Assembly: GCA_963747735.1 (NCBI GenBank) | Contig: CAVVGE010000018.1 | Location: 1-64,000, forward strand | From: AP-15 sp963747735 | GTDB lineage: Bacteria; Pseudomonadota; Alphaproteobacteria; ATCC43930; CGMCC-115725 | Reading direction: 5' to 3' | Length of the DNA stretch: 64,000 nt | Shown here: in pieces, positions 28,255 through 37,185 of the stretch | Numbering within the stretch: position 1 is the first letter of the stretch | How the letters are laid out: every line of letters begins with the position of its first letter | The notes under the pieces: model-generated | The model's database searches: none | What the model was told of the DNA's origin: nothing | The model's input: the letters and a program-made list of their open reading frames with translations, nothing else | Made by a program: the position numbers and the translations under genes

Positions 28255-28875
28255 TCAGATCAGCCGCAGGCTGACCGCCTCGGGTCCTTTTTGACCTTCG
28301 GCCACGTCAACGGCGACGCGCTGGCCTTCCGCGAGGCCCATGACCCCGGAACGGTCCAACGCCGAAGCGTGCACGAAGATGTCCTTACCCCCCTGCTCCG
28401 GGCCAATGAAACCAAACCCCTTGGCGGAGTTGTACCACTTCACCGTGCCGAGCTCCTCGACCGTGGGTCGATCGACGGGCGGGTAAGCCGGCCGTTCCGG
28501 TCGAGGCCGCCGCGGCGGCTCCTGCGAGGCGGTACGGGTGTCGATGCTGAGGAGCTCGGTCACCTGCGGCCCTTTCGGTCCTGGACCCGCCCGCACCTCG
28601 ATCGACGCGCCCGGTGGCACACTGCTGTGACCACCGCGCTCGACGACGCTGACGTGGAGGAATGCGTCGCCGGAACCATCGGCCAGCTCGACAAAGCCAA
28701 AGCCCTTGTCCGGGTTGTACCACTTGACCGTGGCTCGGACGGGCGGGCCGGTGGGGCTGTCGAACTGCGGACCGCGCGGCGGCGCATATCCGAAATTGCG
28801 GGATGGCAGCTGGTAGTTGTCGTCGTCGAAATCTCGGCGGCGGCCCGAGCGGAAATCTCTGTCTCTATTGATCAT
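28255..28875 (-). CDS. double cold-shock-domain protein
   Basis: About 206 residues from ATG 28875. Two cold-shock domains: ATVKWYNPDKGFGFVELADG with DAFLHVSVVERGG (~50-115), and GTVKWYNSAKGFGFIGPEQG with KDIFVHASALDRSG (~140-205), joined by a Pro/Arg-rich linker. Each has the RNP1 (KGFGF) and RNP2 (FVH/FLH) motifs, so both should bind single-stranded nucleic acid. Tandem CSD proteins are common in alphaproteobacteria. Basic Arg/Asp-rich N-terminus. It stands just outside the integrase and starts the intact region. Confidence 0.9.
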   Translation of the reverse strand: MINRDRDFRSGRRRDFDDDNYQLPSRNFGYAPPRGPQFDSPTGPPVRATVKWYNPDKGFGFVELADGSGDAFLHVSVVERGGHSSVPPGASIEVRAGPGPKGPQVTELLSIDTRTASQEPPRRPRPERPAYPPVDRPTVEELGTVKWYNSAKGFGFIGPEQGGKDIFVHASALDRSGVMGLAEGQRVAVDVAEGQKGPEAVSLRLI

Positions 28876-29541
28876 GTCGGCTTCCTGGGGGGCACTGAAA
28901 TCCCCGGACTTTGGGGCGCGCATCGGCGATCGTCAACGCGTGTCGCCGACCGGGGCGAGAGCAAAGGCTGGCGGTCTCGCACCGGCAGGCGAATTGCCTC
29001 ACTCCGAAGTGCGGGTCAGGTCGAGCGGGATGTGTCTAACTATTTGGAATGATTAAGGACGTTATCAATGCGGGAGAGTTGGGCGCAAAGGGCAGGGCCT
29101 TCGGTCCCAGGATGTCTCGCTGCAGACACGGCCATCTGCATCGTCGATCCGCGCGCGATCACCCAGGCGATGCAGGTTGGGTGGTCCACCGCAGTGCACG
29201 GCTCCGAGGCCGCCTCTTGCGGAGCAAGCGCGGAACCGTCGCTGCATCTTTAAGAAAGGAATCATCGGCCAGCGGCGCCGCCTATCGCATTTTTGATGGA
29301 TTCTTCAGCTTAAGGATATGCGACCCGCGTCGGCTCGGAGCCCGAGGATATGTAAGCTTCAGCAGAGGAGCGCTCCAGCTGGGCTTTTTTTTGAACGACG
29401 CTGTCCACGCGGCGGCAACCCCAACCTCTCTGCCGCTTACGATGCGCTTAATTTTCGGTTGACAAATCGACATGCATTAACTTTCCTGTAAGCATTGGAT
29501 GTCTGCGCGTTCGAACCCTGCTTTATCCTGAGGGGGTCGAG
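28876..29541. other. intergenic, no gene seen
   Basis: About 665 bases between the divergent cold-shock and AraC genes, large enough for both promoters. TTGACA at 29459-29464 could be a -35 for the AraC gene; I see no good -10. No RNA or repeat found. Confidence 0.4.
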
Positions 29542-30546
29542 ATGCCTTCAAGCACCGTCCGCAAATTTATCGACCCAGATATGTATTTTTCGGGGATCCG
29601 AAATTTGCAGATCGAGGGAATCGTTACAAAGCGCGGCGAATTCCGCGCGGTATCGACGCGCATCGACCTGCACCGCCTGTGGATGCATCGCTTTGACGAG
29701 AGCCTGCCTCGCATCATGCGGATAACGCCGAGCGGCAAGCGGTCGCTGATCCTGTTCGCGACCGATCCCTCTCAGCCGAAGATGCAGGTCAGCGGGATCG
29801 AAACGTCACAAGATCAAATCGCAGTGTTCGGGTTGCATTGTCCGTACTATCTTCGTTCCTCTGCGGCCTGCGGATGGGGCACCATGTCGCTGACGCCCGA
29901 AGACCTCGCCGCCGCCAGCGAGGCGATTATTGGGCAGCCGGTGACGCCGCCTTCATTTCCTCGATGGACCAAGCCGCGGGCGCATGTCGCGTCCCGGCTG
30001 TTGCGGCTGCACGAAGCGGCCGGCCATCTCGCGAAGACCGCTCCCGACATTCTCGCGAACCCGGAGGTAGCGCGAGCGATCGAGGAGGCTCTAGTCGAAG
30101 CAATGGTCTTGTGCCTGAGCAAAGGCCCGCCGGCCGATGTGAGCAATGTTCATCGCCATCGCACGACGGTCATGCGGCGGTTAGAGGAGGTTCTCATGTC
30201 CACCCCCGATAAGCCCCTCTATATGCCCCAAATCTGCGCGACGGTTGGCGCTTCCTATACCGCGCTGCGTGATTGTTGCCAGGAGTATCTCGGCATGAGC
30301 CCGAAGCGCTATCTATGGCTGCGGCGCATGCACCTGGTGCGCCGGGCATTGCAGAGCGCGGCCGCGGAGAAGACGACCGTGACCCAAATCGCCACCGATT
30401 ATGGCTTTTGGGAATTGGGCCGCTTTGCGGTCGCCTACCGCTCACTATTCGGCGAACCGCCCTCGGCGGCGCTGCGTCGCCCCCCTGAAGACGCAAAACC
30501 GGGCGAAATCATCGAGCCGGCGTGGAAATTCGTCAAATCTGCATAG
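29542..30546 (+). CDS. AraC-family transcriptional regulator
   Basis: 334 residues. The N-terminal ~200 residues form a ligand or oligomerisation domain. The C-terminal AraC HTH runs ~215-320: YMPQICATVGASYTALRDCC (first HTH), MSPKRYLWLRRMHLVRRAL and TVTQIATDYGFWELGRFAVA (second HTH), ending YRSLFGEPPSAALRR. A paralogue is at 40302 and a ~110-bp copy of this gene's 3' end, dead, at 40115. Confidence 0.85.
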   Translation: MPSSTVRKFIDPDMYFSGIRNLQIEGIVTKRGEFRAVSTRIDLHRLWMHRFDESLPRIMRITPSGKRSLILFATDPSQPKMQVSGIETSQDQIAVFGLHCPYYLRSSAACGWGTMSLTPEDLAAASEAIIGQPVTPPSFPRWTKPRAHVASRLLRLHEAAGHLAKTAPDILANPEVARAIEEALVEAMVLCLSKGPPADVSNVHRHRTTVMRRLEEVLMSTPDKPLYMPQICATVGASYTALRDCCQEYLGMSPKRYLWLRRMHLVRRALQSAAAEKTTVTQIATDYGFWELGRFAVAYRSLFGEPPSAALRRPPEDAKPGEIIEPAWKFVKSA

Positions 30547-30584
30547 GCGCCGCGATCGAGCGATCTACGTTTTCTCGGCGCAAC

Positions 30585-30702
30585 TGGAGCGGCAGGATGT
30601 AGATCGCTCCGGCCATCGGCGTCGGCACCGCCGGCACCGGCACGGTGTGGGAACCGCCCTCCAGTTGCTCGACAATCAAAGCCGGAGCCAATGCCTCTTC
30701 TC
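30585..30702 (-). pseudogene. DUF502 gene fragment
   Basis: EEALAPALIVEQLEGGSHTV and PVPAVPTPMAGAIYILP match residues of the intact DUF502 protein encoded at 34736-35350 (EEALVPALIVEELTNGSFTV; VLVPSVPTPMAGAVYILP). No start or rest of the gene is present. It is a leftover of a duplication. Confidence 0.7.
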
Positions 30703-30795
30703 GGCGGGCGCCGGCGCAGGCGGAGCAAGAGTGGGCTGGCTCATACGGTGCGCCCAAGGATGAGTGAGCCGTAGCCTAGCAAATCCCGTGTTGGC

Positions 30796-31626
30796 TCAAC
30801 GATTGGCCAACGCTCGGGAAAGCGGTAGGAGTATGATCAGTCCGACGATCGCGACAACAATCACCATGACGACCACTTTTGGGTCGCTGAAGCTTTGGCT
30901 TGCGACCACGAGCGCAGCGGCAATGTTGCGCTGGCTGGTACCGAGCGCCATGACCCGTCTCGTGTCGGTGTCGGGACCGCCGAGCAACCAACCGATTGCA
31001 AAGCCTAATGCGATATAGAGCAGCCCTGCGAGAATTCCTCGTGTGCCGAAGACTTGTAGGACCTTGTCAATGTTCGCTATGGTGATCAACAATACCAGTA
31101 GGATGAGGTTGATGTTGGAAATCCAGTCGAGCATGGGCTTCACGCGACTGGCCAATTCTTCGTATCGTCCCTTCAGGACAAGCCCGATCGCGAGCGGGAG
31201 TAGCATGAGGAGGACGAGGGAGCGAGCTATATTCCACGGATCAACGGTGACCCCCGGGAGCAGCAAGGGCATGACGACAGGCAGGTAACCGACCGTGACG
31301 ACCATCAGGAGCACCATCGCGCCAACGGAAAATGCGAGGTTGCCCTTGGCAAGTTCGGCGAGCTTCGGCAAGAACGGCGCGCCGGCGGCGCACCCGAGCA
31401 CCAGCAGTCCAACTGCAAAGGGGTCATCGAGCCAGAGCACCTTCGCCAGGGCGAGCGCGCCAAAGGGCATCAAGACGAAATTGCCCAACAGCGCCAGCAA
31501 GACCAGACGGGGATTGCGCAGCGGTTCGATGATCTGCCGGATGGTGAGCCCCGAACCCATTGCCAGCATGCTTGAAACCACAAACCCAAGCATGGCCACA
31601 GTGACCGCTTTGTTCAACAGTCCCAT
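30796..31626 (-). CDS. BASS (SBF-like) family transporter
   Basis: About 276 residues, nine or ten hydrophobic segments, beginning MGLLNKAVTVAMLGFVVSSM. The pattern LVLGCAAGAPFLPKLAELA and GTSQRNIAAALVVASQ corresponds to the two Na+-binding crossing regions of bile acid:sodium symporter family members. Substrate unknown. ATG 31626 lacks a strong ribosome site; a start up to ~31680 is possible. It is the last gene of a four-gene leftward operon with a DyP peroxidase. Confidence 0.82.
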   Translation of the reverse strand: MGLLNKAVTVAMLGFVVSSMLAMGSGLTIRQIIEPLRNPRLVLLALLGNFVLMPFGALALAKVLWLDDPFAVGLLVLGCAAGAPFLPKLAELAKGNLAFSVGAMVLLMVVTVGYLPVVMPLLLPGVTVDPWNIARSLVLLMLLPLAIGLVLKGRYEELASRVKPMLDWISNINLILLVLLITIANIDKVLQVFGTRGILAGLLYIALGFAIGWLLGGPDTDTRRVMALGTSQRNIAAALVVASQSFSDPKVVVMVIVVAIVGLIILLPLSRALANR

Positions 31627-31685
31627 CAGCACGGCGGTCTCTCCGATTATGGAGACGCGTACGCGGTCAATGCGGCTGGCCACGC

Positions 31686-32702
31686 CTATTTCATCAGTGC
31701 CAGATTCCGCCAGAAGCTCGTCAGACTGTCCGTGCCGCCGAACAGAGTGGTGAAGTTCGTCGAGTCCACGAGCACGATGTCGCCGGCGCGCTGCTGATTT
31801 GGCGGCATCCAGAGCAGGCAATTGAACTCCGTGTTGCCGGCTGCGGTAAAGGGATGCGGACGGTCGAGATCAACGGGCTGGCGCGCCAGCAAATGCACCG
31901 ACCTGGTGTCCTTGGCGGTCAGCTCATAGTGCGGCAGGTGTGGATGGAAATTGAGTGTACGGACGTTTTTGAGCAGACCCAGCTTGTCAATGTCCGGAAA
32001 GGCCGTAAGCGGCGCGATCTCGTTCGTGCCTTTGACGAGCGCTGGCCGGAGACCCCATAGGTTATCCACTGGGACGGCGAGCGCCTTCATCAGCGAACGG
32101 GCATACTGCCCGAAGCGTTGCTGGCGCGGCACGAGCGGGTCGCCATGGTGGAGGTATTCCATCTGGCGTTGCTTGAGGTCGTCGGCGAAACCGACATCGT
32201 GGTGCGGCGCGAGAACCAGGCAGGTGCCTTCGCGCTTGAGCCACTCGCGGATGGCCGCGACTTCCTCTGGCGCGGCTTCCTGCTCGGAAGGGAGGTGGTC
32301 GAGTCCAAACACCATGAGCGTGTCGCTATCTGCGAGGATCCTTTCGTCAATCGGCAGCTTGAAACCCGCCTGGTCAATGCGCTGGAAAACGGCGACCGGA
32401 TGGCCGGTGGACTCGCCGGCAATCTGCTGGAAGCTGAGCGTGGAACGGTGGAAAAGCTCCAGCGTGCCAGCGATCCCTTGCAGAAATTGTGCTGCGCTCC
32501 ACTCCGGCGTCTCGTAATTCGGCCACAGGACGGTGCGGACTTGGGTCATTGTCGAGAAGCGGTTTTCCATCGCCGCAGGGTCGCGCTGCGATTCCCATGG
32601 GTAACTCCACGTCCAGTAGATGCTTATGCGGCGTTTGCCAGGCGTGTATTTGCGCGCAACGTGATCTTGGTTGTAGGTGCGTGCTGCCGGCAATGCGCTC
32701 AT
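31686..32702 (-). CDS. hypothetical protein of the DyP operon (GATase-like?)
   Basis: About 338 residues from ATG 32702 with GAGGGAA upstream. No signal peptide. The middle DTLMVFGLDHLPSEQEAA and EWLKREGTCLVLAPHHDVGF resembles the Rossmann-like part of glutamine-amidotransferase-like (GATase1/DUF4350-type) proteins, where a gene product assesses or trims a ligand; I see no catalytic Cys-His pair. It lies 27 bases after the DyP gene and 59 before the transporter. Function unknown; the fold suggestion is weak. Confidence 0.6.
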   Translation of the reverse strand: MSALPAARTYNQDHVARKYTPGKRRISIYWTWSYPWESQRDPAAMENRFSTMTQVRTVLWPNYETPEWSAAQFLQGIAGTLELFHRSTLSFQQIAGESTGHPVAVFQRIDQAGFKLPIDERILADSDTLMVFGLDHLPSEQEAAPEEVAAIREWLKREGTCLVLAPHHDVGFADDLKQRQMEYLHHGDPLVPRQQRFGQYARSLMKALAVPVDNLWGLRPALVKGTNEIAPLTAFPDIDKLGLLKNVRTLNFHPHLPHYELTAKDTRSVHLLARQPVDLDRPHPFTAAGNTEFNCLLWMPPNQQRAGDIVLVDSTNFTTLFGGTDSLTSFWRNLALMK

Positions 32703-32729
32703 GGTCGTTCCCTCTCGCATTTTAGAGAG

Positions 32730-34073
32730 CTAGGCGGGGCTGGCATCGCCGAGCGCCGTGAGATATCGAAGCGCCTTGGTACCCGGAAGGAAGAAGTATG
32801 CACCGCCCCTCACGGTGGTGAATGCGGGAAGGCCGGTGATTTTTTTGCGGATTGGGCGTTTAGGGATTTTGAATTCGAGCGTGCCGTCCTGGTTGCCGAT
32901 GATTGGGTCGCGCTCATTGCCGAGTTCATGGAAGGTTTTGTCGTTCACCCATACGTTTTGTGCGAACTCGAACTGGCGGATGAGGCTCGCGCAGATCACG
33001 AACGCGGCGATGCCACGCTCGGCCCCGTCTTCCGCAGCGCTCTCCGGCAGGTGCGGGCCATAGGTAGCGCCGCGGCGAATCATGCGGCGACGATTTATAT
33101 TGTGCGCCGTGTCGCGGGGGTTCATGCGCCGGATGTGCGAGCCGAGCGGCACCGCATAGCCATGCGGGTCCATCTGCTTGTAATTGAAGTCGTTGTTGCG
33201 CTGCGCATCGGCACCAAGTGCCGGATCGTCCTTGTCGGGGGCCAGCACCAACGGTGCGCCGCTGCGCCAGCGGCCCATCAGCTTTGCTGCAATCAGCTCC
33301 TGTTCTTCGGGCGTCTTTCCGTGCTCGCGCAGGAAGTCGTGGAATTTGCCGACATGCTCTTGCAGGCGGCGATAAGCCATGTAGCTGCCGTTGCGGGACA
33401 GAATTTCAGGTTGCGGCAAATTGGCGGGCGGTCCGTTTTCGTCCGGGTAGCCGAGGATGAATTCGCCGGGTTTGAGCGGCCCCCCGGAGCCGGGAGTCGG
33501 AACCTCGCCGGTGCCTTCCATGACCGGCTGGGAGAGCCGGTCGCGGTAGCCGAAGTGGTCATGCGCATAGTCGAACGGCGGCGTCGCCTCCAAGTCAAGC
33601 GTCGATAGCACGTCCACGCCCTCGCACAGTGCCACGAGGTTGGCGTGCTCGACCTGACAGCGGCTGCGCTCGGCCGCGTCCCGGGCAAACAGGATAACGA
33701 TAGCGTGGAGGTCTGAGCGGGCAAGGCCGCCCACCCAGTTGTCAGGATGGTTCGGTCCGGTGTCGCCGAGCATCTCCGCGCGCGCGACCATGCCTTGCCT
33801 GAACTCCTCCGGGAACGTGGCAAGTGAATTTTCGTCCAAACCGAGCGCCCGCAGTCCGTTCCAGGTGAAGGCTACGCTCACCCAGCGATTGTCCATCTCC
33901 GTCGAAGCGCGCACCTCTGCGGCCGACTGCACCTTTGGGATGAGCGCCGACAGCCAGTCGCGTCCGCCCGCGGCGTTGCGAAACGAAAGGAATTCGTATC
34001 GCCCCGTAAGCGCGGGCACGCGCGCCAGCAGGATGTGTTGGATGTCGTCGAATTCAAGCATGGCGCGCCCCAT
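32730..34073 (-). CDS. DyP-type haem peroxidase
   Basis: 447 residues, the length of the larger DyP classes. The region expected to hold GxxDG reads FGYRDRLSQP (174-183): catalytic Asp178 is kept but the last Gly is Arg. The proximal haem His is H313 in GSHIRRMNPRD, with RRMIRRGATYG following. The protein should reduce H2O2 while oxidising dyes or aromatic compounds. No export signal. Start may be ATG 34073 or 34061. Sits six bases after the upstream gene, so co-transcribed and coupled. Confidence 0.86.
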   Translation of the reverse strand: MGRAMLEFDDIQHILLARVPALTGRYEFLSFRNAAGGRDWLSALIPKVQSAAEVRASTEMDNRWVSVAFTWNGLRALGLDENSLATFPEEFRQGMVARAEMLGDTGPNHPDNWVGGLARSDLHAIVILFARDAAERSRCQVEHANLVALCEGVDVLSTLDLEATPPFDYAHDHFGYRDRLSQPVMEGTGEVPTPGSGGPLKPGEFILGYPDENGPPANLPQPEILSRNGSYMAYRRLQEHVGKFHDFLREHGKTPEEQELIAAKLMGRWRSGAPLVLAPDKDDPALGADAQRNNDFNYKQMDPHGYAVPLGSHIRRMNPRDTAHNINRRRMIRRGATYGPHLPESAAEDGAERGIAAFVICASLIRQFEFAQNVWVNDKTFHELGNERDPIIGNQDGTLEFKIPKRPIRKKITGLPAFTTVRGGAYFFLPGTKALRYLTALGDASPA

Positions 34074-34079
34074 GGCGAA

Positions 34080-34652
34080 TTACTGCATCTGGTCGAGCAT
34101 GCTCGAGAAGGCCGCCTTGAGCTGCAGGGCTTTCTTGATCTCGTCCGCGCTCACGAACGGGTATTCGCCATATTCAAGGAAGCTCGGGCGATGATGGTCA
34201 CGGACGAACTTGATGAATGCCTGGGCGTTCGTTTTCCAATCTTTCGGAAAGTTCTCCAGATTTTCGAAAACGGTGTCGAGGCCCGATTCTGCAAAGATGC
34301 TAACTGCATCCTCGGTATATTTGTCGAAATCGGTGTCGAAAATACCCATGTACTGAAAGTAGGTTTCCCCATTGATGTCGAAAAGGTTCCATCGGAGGTA
34401 ATGCAGCTTAAGAACGGCGAGGATATCAGGCTGACCAGCCACGGACTTCTCGATGTTCTTAGCGTACTCATAGAAGACCGACTCTCGTCCGGGGATGATC
34501 TTCGCGATGATGGAGAAGCCGTAGCAAGCCGGAGTCTTGGGAAAGATCGGGCCGTATCTGCCTTGCTCAACTTCATCCTTGAAGAAGCCCCCTTTGGGGA
34601 TCGCCATGGCCGCGGGCTTCGTCCAGTCGCCTTGCCTCGATGCGTCAGACAT
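34080..34652 (-). CDS. hypothetical protein, first gene of the DyP operon
   Basis: 190 residues, soluble, no signal peptide. Alternating strands and helices (CYGFSIIAKIIPGRESVFYE, LKLHYLRWNLFDINGETYFQ, YMGIFDTDFDKYTEDAV) look like a repeated dimeric alpha-beta barrel, the fold also used by DyP and chlorite dismutase. No haem His is evident. Placement six bases before the DyP gene points to a shared role, perhaps substrate handling. Family not recognised. Confidence 0.6.
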   Translation of the reverse strand: MSDASRQGDWTKPAAMAIPKGGFFKDEVEQGRYGPIFPKTPACYGFSIIAKIIPGRESVFYEYAKNIEKSVAGQPDILAVLKLHYLRWNLFDINGETYFQYMGIFDTDFDKYTEDAVSIFAESGLDTVFENLENFPKDWKTNAQAFIKFVRDHHRPSFLEYGEYPFVSADEIKKALQLKAAFSSMLDQMQ

Positions 34653-34735
34653 AACTTCCTCTTTCCATTCTAGCGCTAGCTAGCTAGGATTGTGATGATC
34701 GAAGTTGCTTCAGTGGGCTGCGACAGTGACAGTGT

Positions 34736-35350
34736 TCAGGCCGGCGACGGGGCGGCCTGGGATGGCTTTGCCCCTTCCAGGGCTCGGACGAACTCACCGG
34801 ACCCGGCACCCCATTTCGTAAAAACCCGGAGTGCTGCGGTAAAGGGCACATCCACTGGATGCACTCGCTCTGGCGGCAGGATGTATACCGCTCCGGCCAT
34901 CGGCGTCGGCACCGAAGGCACCAGCACCGTAAAGGAACCGTTTGTCAATTCTTCAACAATCAGCGCGGGAACCAGTGCCTCCTCAATCTCGGCGAGACAG
35001 GGCGCGAATGCCGGGTCGTCCGCCTGACCCATGACGCGTCCGGTGAGCCCCCGCAACAGCGTGTAGCCGGGGAGTCTTTGTAGTACCCGCCGTTCAATGA
35101 CATTCTTCGCTCGTAAACCCGCCCTGGTGCGGACGATCAAACCGGCGAGGAAGCAAATGGCGGCGAGTATCAGAATCGCCAGAATCTCCTCAAACTTCAC
35201 GGAACCGGGGATTGCAGCCGTGATCGGCTTCACCGCGGCCACAAGACCTTGTAGCGCCTTCAAGATCAAAAGCACCGCGATATAGACCGGCAGAACAATG
35301 AGCAATCCGCCGATCAGCGTGGTTTTGATGAATTCAGCAATCGTTCTCAT
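34736..35350 (-). CDS. DUF502 membrane protein
   Basis: 204 residues. Two transmembrane segments at the N-terminus (TTLIGGLLIVLPVYIAVLLI ~10-30 and FEEILAILILAAICFLAGLI ~55-75), then a soluble domain with VLVPSVPTPMAGAVYILP. DUF502 proteins are inner-membrane proteins of unknown function. A fragment of a sister gene lies at 30585-30702. Upstream (35441-35475) is a 35-bp motif also found upstream of the next small gene. Confidence 0.85.
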   Translation of the reverse strand: MRTIAEFIKTTLIGGLLIVLPVYIAVLLILKALQGLVAAVKPITAAIPGSVKFEEILAILILAAICFLAGLIVRTRAGLRAKNVIERRVLQRLPGYTLLRGLTGRVMGQADDPAFAPCLAEIEEALVPALIVEELTNGSFTVLVPSVPTPMAGAVYILPPERVHPVDVPFTAALRVFTKWGAGSGEFVRALEGAKPSQAAPSPA

Positions 35351-35440
35351 CTGGGTCTTGCTCCGGGCAGGCTATTGGCGACGGCCCTTCTTCCACCACT
35401 CACAGCGGATCAAACCGGCCCGCTCCCCGGAGCCTGCCCA

Positions 35441-35475
35441 TAACACCACGCTAAGCCGCCAATTGTGCGCCGGCT
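35441..35475 (-). repeat. 35-bp upstream motif, copy A
   Basis: Begins TAACACCACGCTAAGCCGCC. It matches copy B (36070-36104) at 30 of 35 positions, in the same orientation, about 90 bases upstream of the DUF502 start. Could be a shared operator or promoter part. Confidence 0.4.
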
Positions 35476-35605
35476 CGCGGTGAGGCCAAAGGCTTGACCG
35501 CTTCATCGCCGAGTGGAACCCGGCAACAAGCTGCCCCGGGCGCCGAGCCGATGACAATGCGCCACACCCTGATGACGTTGATACGCCACGGCGGCAGTGC
35601 CGCGA

Positions 35606-35863
35606 CTAATTTTGGCGTCCCGTCTGTTTACAGTTGCGCTTGTCCGCGCCGACGGCCCCATTCGCCTGACGGCAGTTCTGCCGGGTGTCCCGACGCTCCT
35701 GGCCGTTGGTTTGGGCGATGGTGAACGAGCCGTCAGTTGATGCCTCATCCACCACCTTAACAGATTTTGCGTTCGTCGAGATGGACATGCCAACGACCAT
35801 GCAGAAAATGATCATGGATGATCTAATGATCGCGAACGATCCAGAGGCGAATTCAAGTGTCAC
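35606..35863 (-). CDS. small exported QTNG-family protein
   Basis: 85 residues from GTG 35863, which follows AAAGGAGG at eight bases; the ATG far upstream is rejected. One hydrophobic N-terminal segment (SMIIFCMVVGMSISTNA), then AQTNGQERRDTRQNCRQANG and GADKRNCKQTG. A close paralogue is at 54919-55224. Two conserved Cys after export could form a disulfide. Function unknown. Confidence 0.65.
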   Translation of the reverse strand: MTLEFASGSFAIIRSSMIIFCMVVGMSISTNAKSVKVVDEASTDGSFTIAQTNGQERRDTRQNCRQANGAVGADKRNCKQTGRQN

Positions 35864-36069
35864 GTCTTGGTCCTCCTTTGGTGGCAATTCCTGCGAACCT
35901 TTAGCCAGAACCTGCGAGGAAGCCGTCCTCCTCTCCGCGTTGCTCCTGAAGACGCCAAGACCAGACGACGCAAGCCCCGACGGCGCGCTATGCCGCCGCC
36001 AATCAGGAGGCGCGCGAGCCGATGGTTCTGCGTGCCGGGTCAAATCGGCCCAGTCTCAAAGTTTATCCG

Positions 36070-36104
36070 TAACACGAGGCTAAGCCGCCGATGCTGCGCC
36101 GGCT
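36070..36104 (-). repeat. 35-bp upstream motif, copy B
   Basis: Begins TAACACGAGGCTAAGCCGCC, about 205 bases upstream of GTG 35863 and just before the DUF2955 stop. See copy A at 35441-35475. Confidence 0.4.
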
Positions 36105-36123
36105 ATGCAAAAATAACGAATTT

Positions 36124-37185
36124 TTACGGAGTTGCGTCGATTGAGGGTCGAGCCGAACCATATCGCTCGCGCGGCCAGAGCAGCGCCATCATGCACAGAG
36201 TGTACCCGACCGCCAACAGGACGTAGCCGATCCGGGTCGTGAACGACTCTGGGGTCGTCGTGGGCAACGGCGCTATGCCCGACCCGAACAGAATGAGGAA
36301 CGTCGTGAGCGCTCCGGCATACATCTCGGCGCGACCGGCTGCGGCCCGCCCGCCCAGGATCAGCCCGACGAGAAAGACGGTCAGGAACAGGAAGGGCAGC
36401 TCCGGGCGCAGCTCGACAAAGGCAAAAGCCAGGGAGGCGAGCACCCCGCTCAGCAGATTGACGGCGACAAGGCTGAGGGCGGAGCGGACGCTGGTTGCGA
36501 AGTCGAACTGAAGCAGCACGGAAGCAACGGTGATCGGAAGAACGAGCGCCAGGGAGAGGGCGTTGTCGGTCAGGCACAGCGTCATGGCGCCGAGCAGGAT
36601 AGCCGCATTGGCGACAGCCCGCATCGCGGGCCTGTCGGTGGCGGGCCTGTCGATGGCCGGGGCCGCCGGCGGCGCGTCCGCGGCCGCATCGCGGCTCGGC
36701 AGGACCGCATGGGCGAGCCACGACAAGACCACGGCACTCAAGTAAGCCTGGAGCAATATTGCAATTATGCCTGAGTCGAGCGTGTCGTGCACGCGATCGA
36801 GCAGGGTGACCGTGATCGCGATCACCACGCAGAGGAATATGACAGGGCCACCCCGTCCCCGCGCCTGCACGAAGAAGCATACGAAAAAGAATAGGCCGAG
36901 CAGCGCCAGCAGCTGGACCGGGTGGTTGCCAAAGATGCCGCTGAGAACAATGAAGGCCTGTCCGACGGCCAGCACGAGCCCGACGACCGCCATCGCCTTC
37001 GACAGCGGCAAGGGCCCGGCGCCGAAAATCAGCAATTGCACTGCGAGGAGCGGCCCAAAGAAGGGGATGACCGCGCCAATCGCGAGGTTCCAGGTGAACC
37101 CGGCAGCGACCGCGAGCGCAACCCGCAGCCCGATGCGGCGCTGGCGTGACAAAACCGCCACCGCGGCGCAAGCGTCAGCTGGCAT
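36124..37185 (-). CDS. DUF2955 membrane protein (FUSC-like efflux partner)
   Basis: 353 residues with about ten transmembrane segments in two halves split by a Pro/Ala-rich loop (~165-190). The N-terminal half (RIGLRVALAVAAGFTWNLA; IPFFGPLLAVQLLIFGAGPL) fits DUF2955, related to the fusaric acid resistance/aromatic acid exporter group. Its start overlaps the HlyD stop by 11 bases, so it is co-translated with the adaptor. Together they would export small, perhaps aromatic, compounds; substrate not known. Confidence 0.82.
   Translation of the reverse strand: MPADACAAVAVLSRQRRIGLRVALAVAAGFTWNLAIGAVIPFFGPLLAVQLLIFGAGPLPLSKAMAVVGLVLAVGQAFIVLSGIFGNHPVQLLALLGLFFFVCFFVQARGRGGPVIFLCVVIAITVTLLDRVHDTLDSGIIAILLQAYLSAVVLSWLAHAVLPSRDAAADAPPAAPAIDRPATDRPAMRAVANAAILLGAMTLCLTDNALSLALVLPITVASVLLQFDFATSVRSALSLVAVNLLSGVLASLAFAFVELRPELPFLFLTVFLVGLILGGRAAAGRAEMYAGALTTFLILFGSGIAPLPTTTPESFTTRIGYVLLAVGYTLCMMALLWPRERYGSARPSIDATP

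Noticed and set aside
32118..33608. 496-codon plus-strand open frame
   Set aside because: Antisense of the DyP operon; no known domain.
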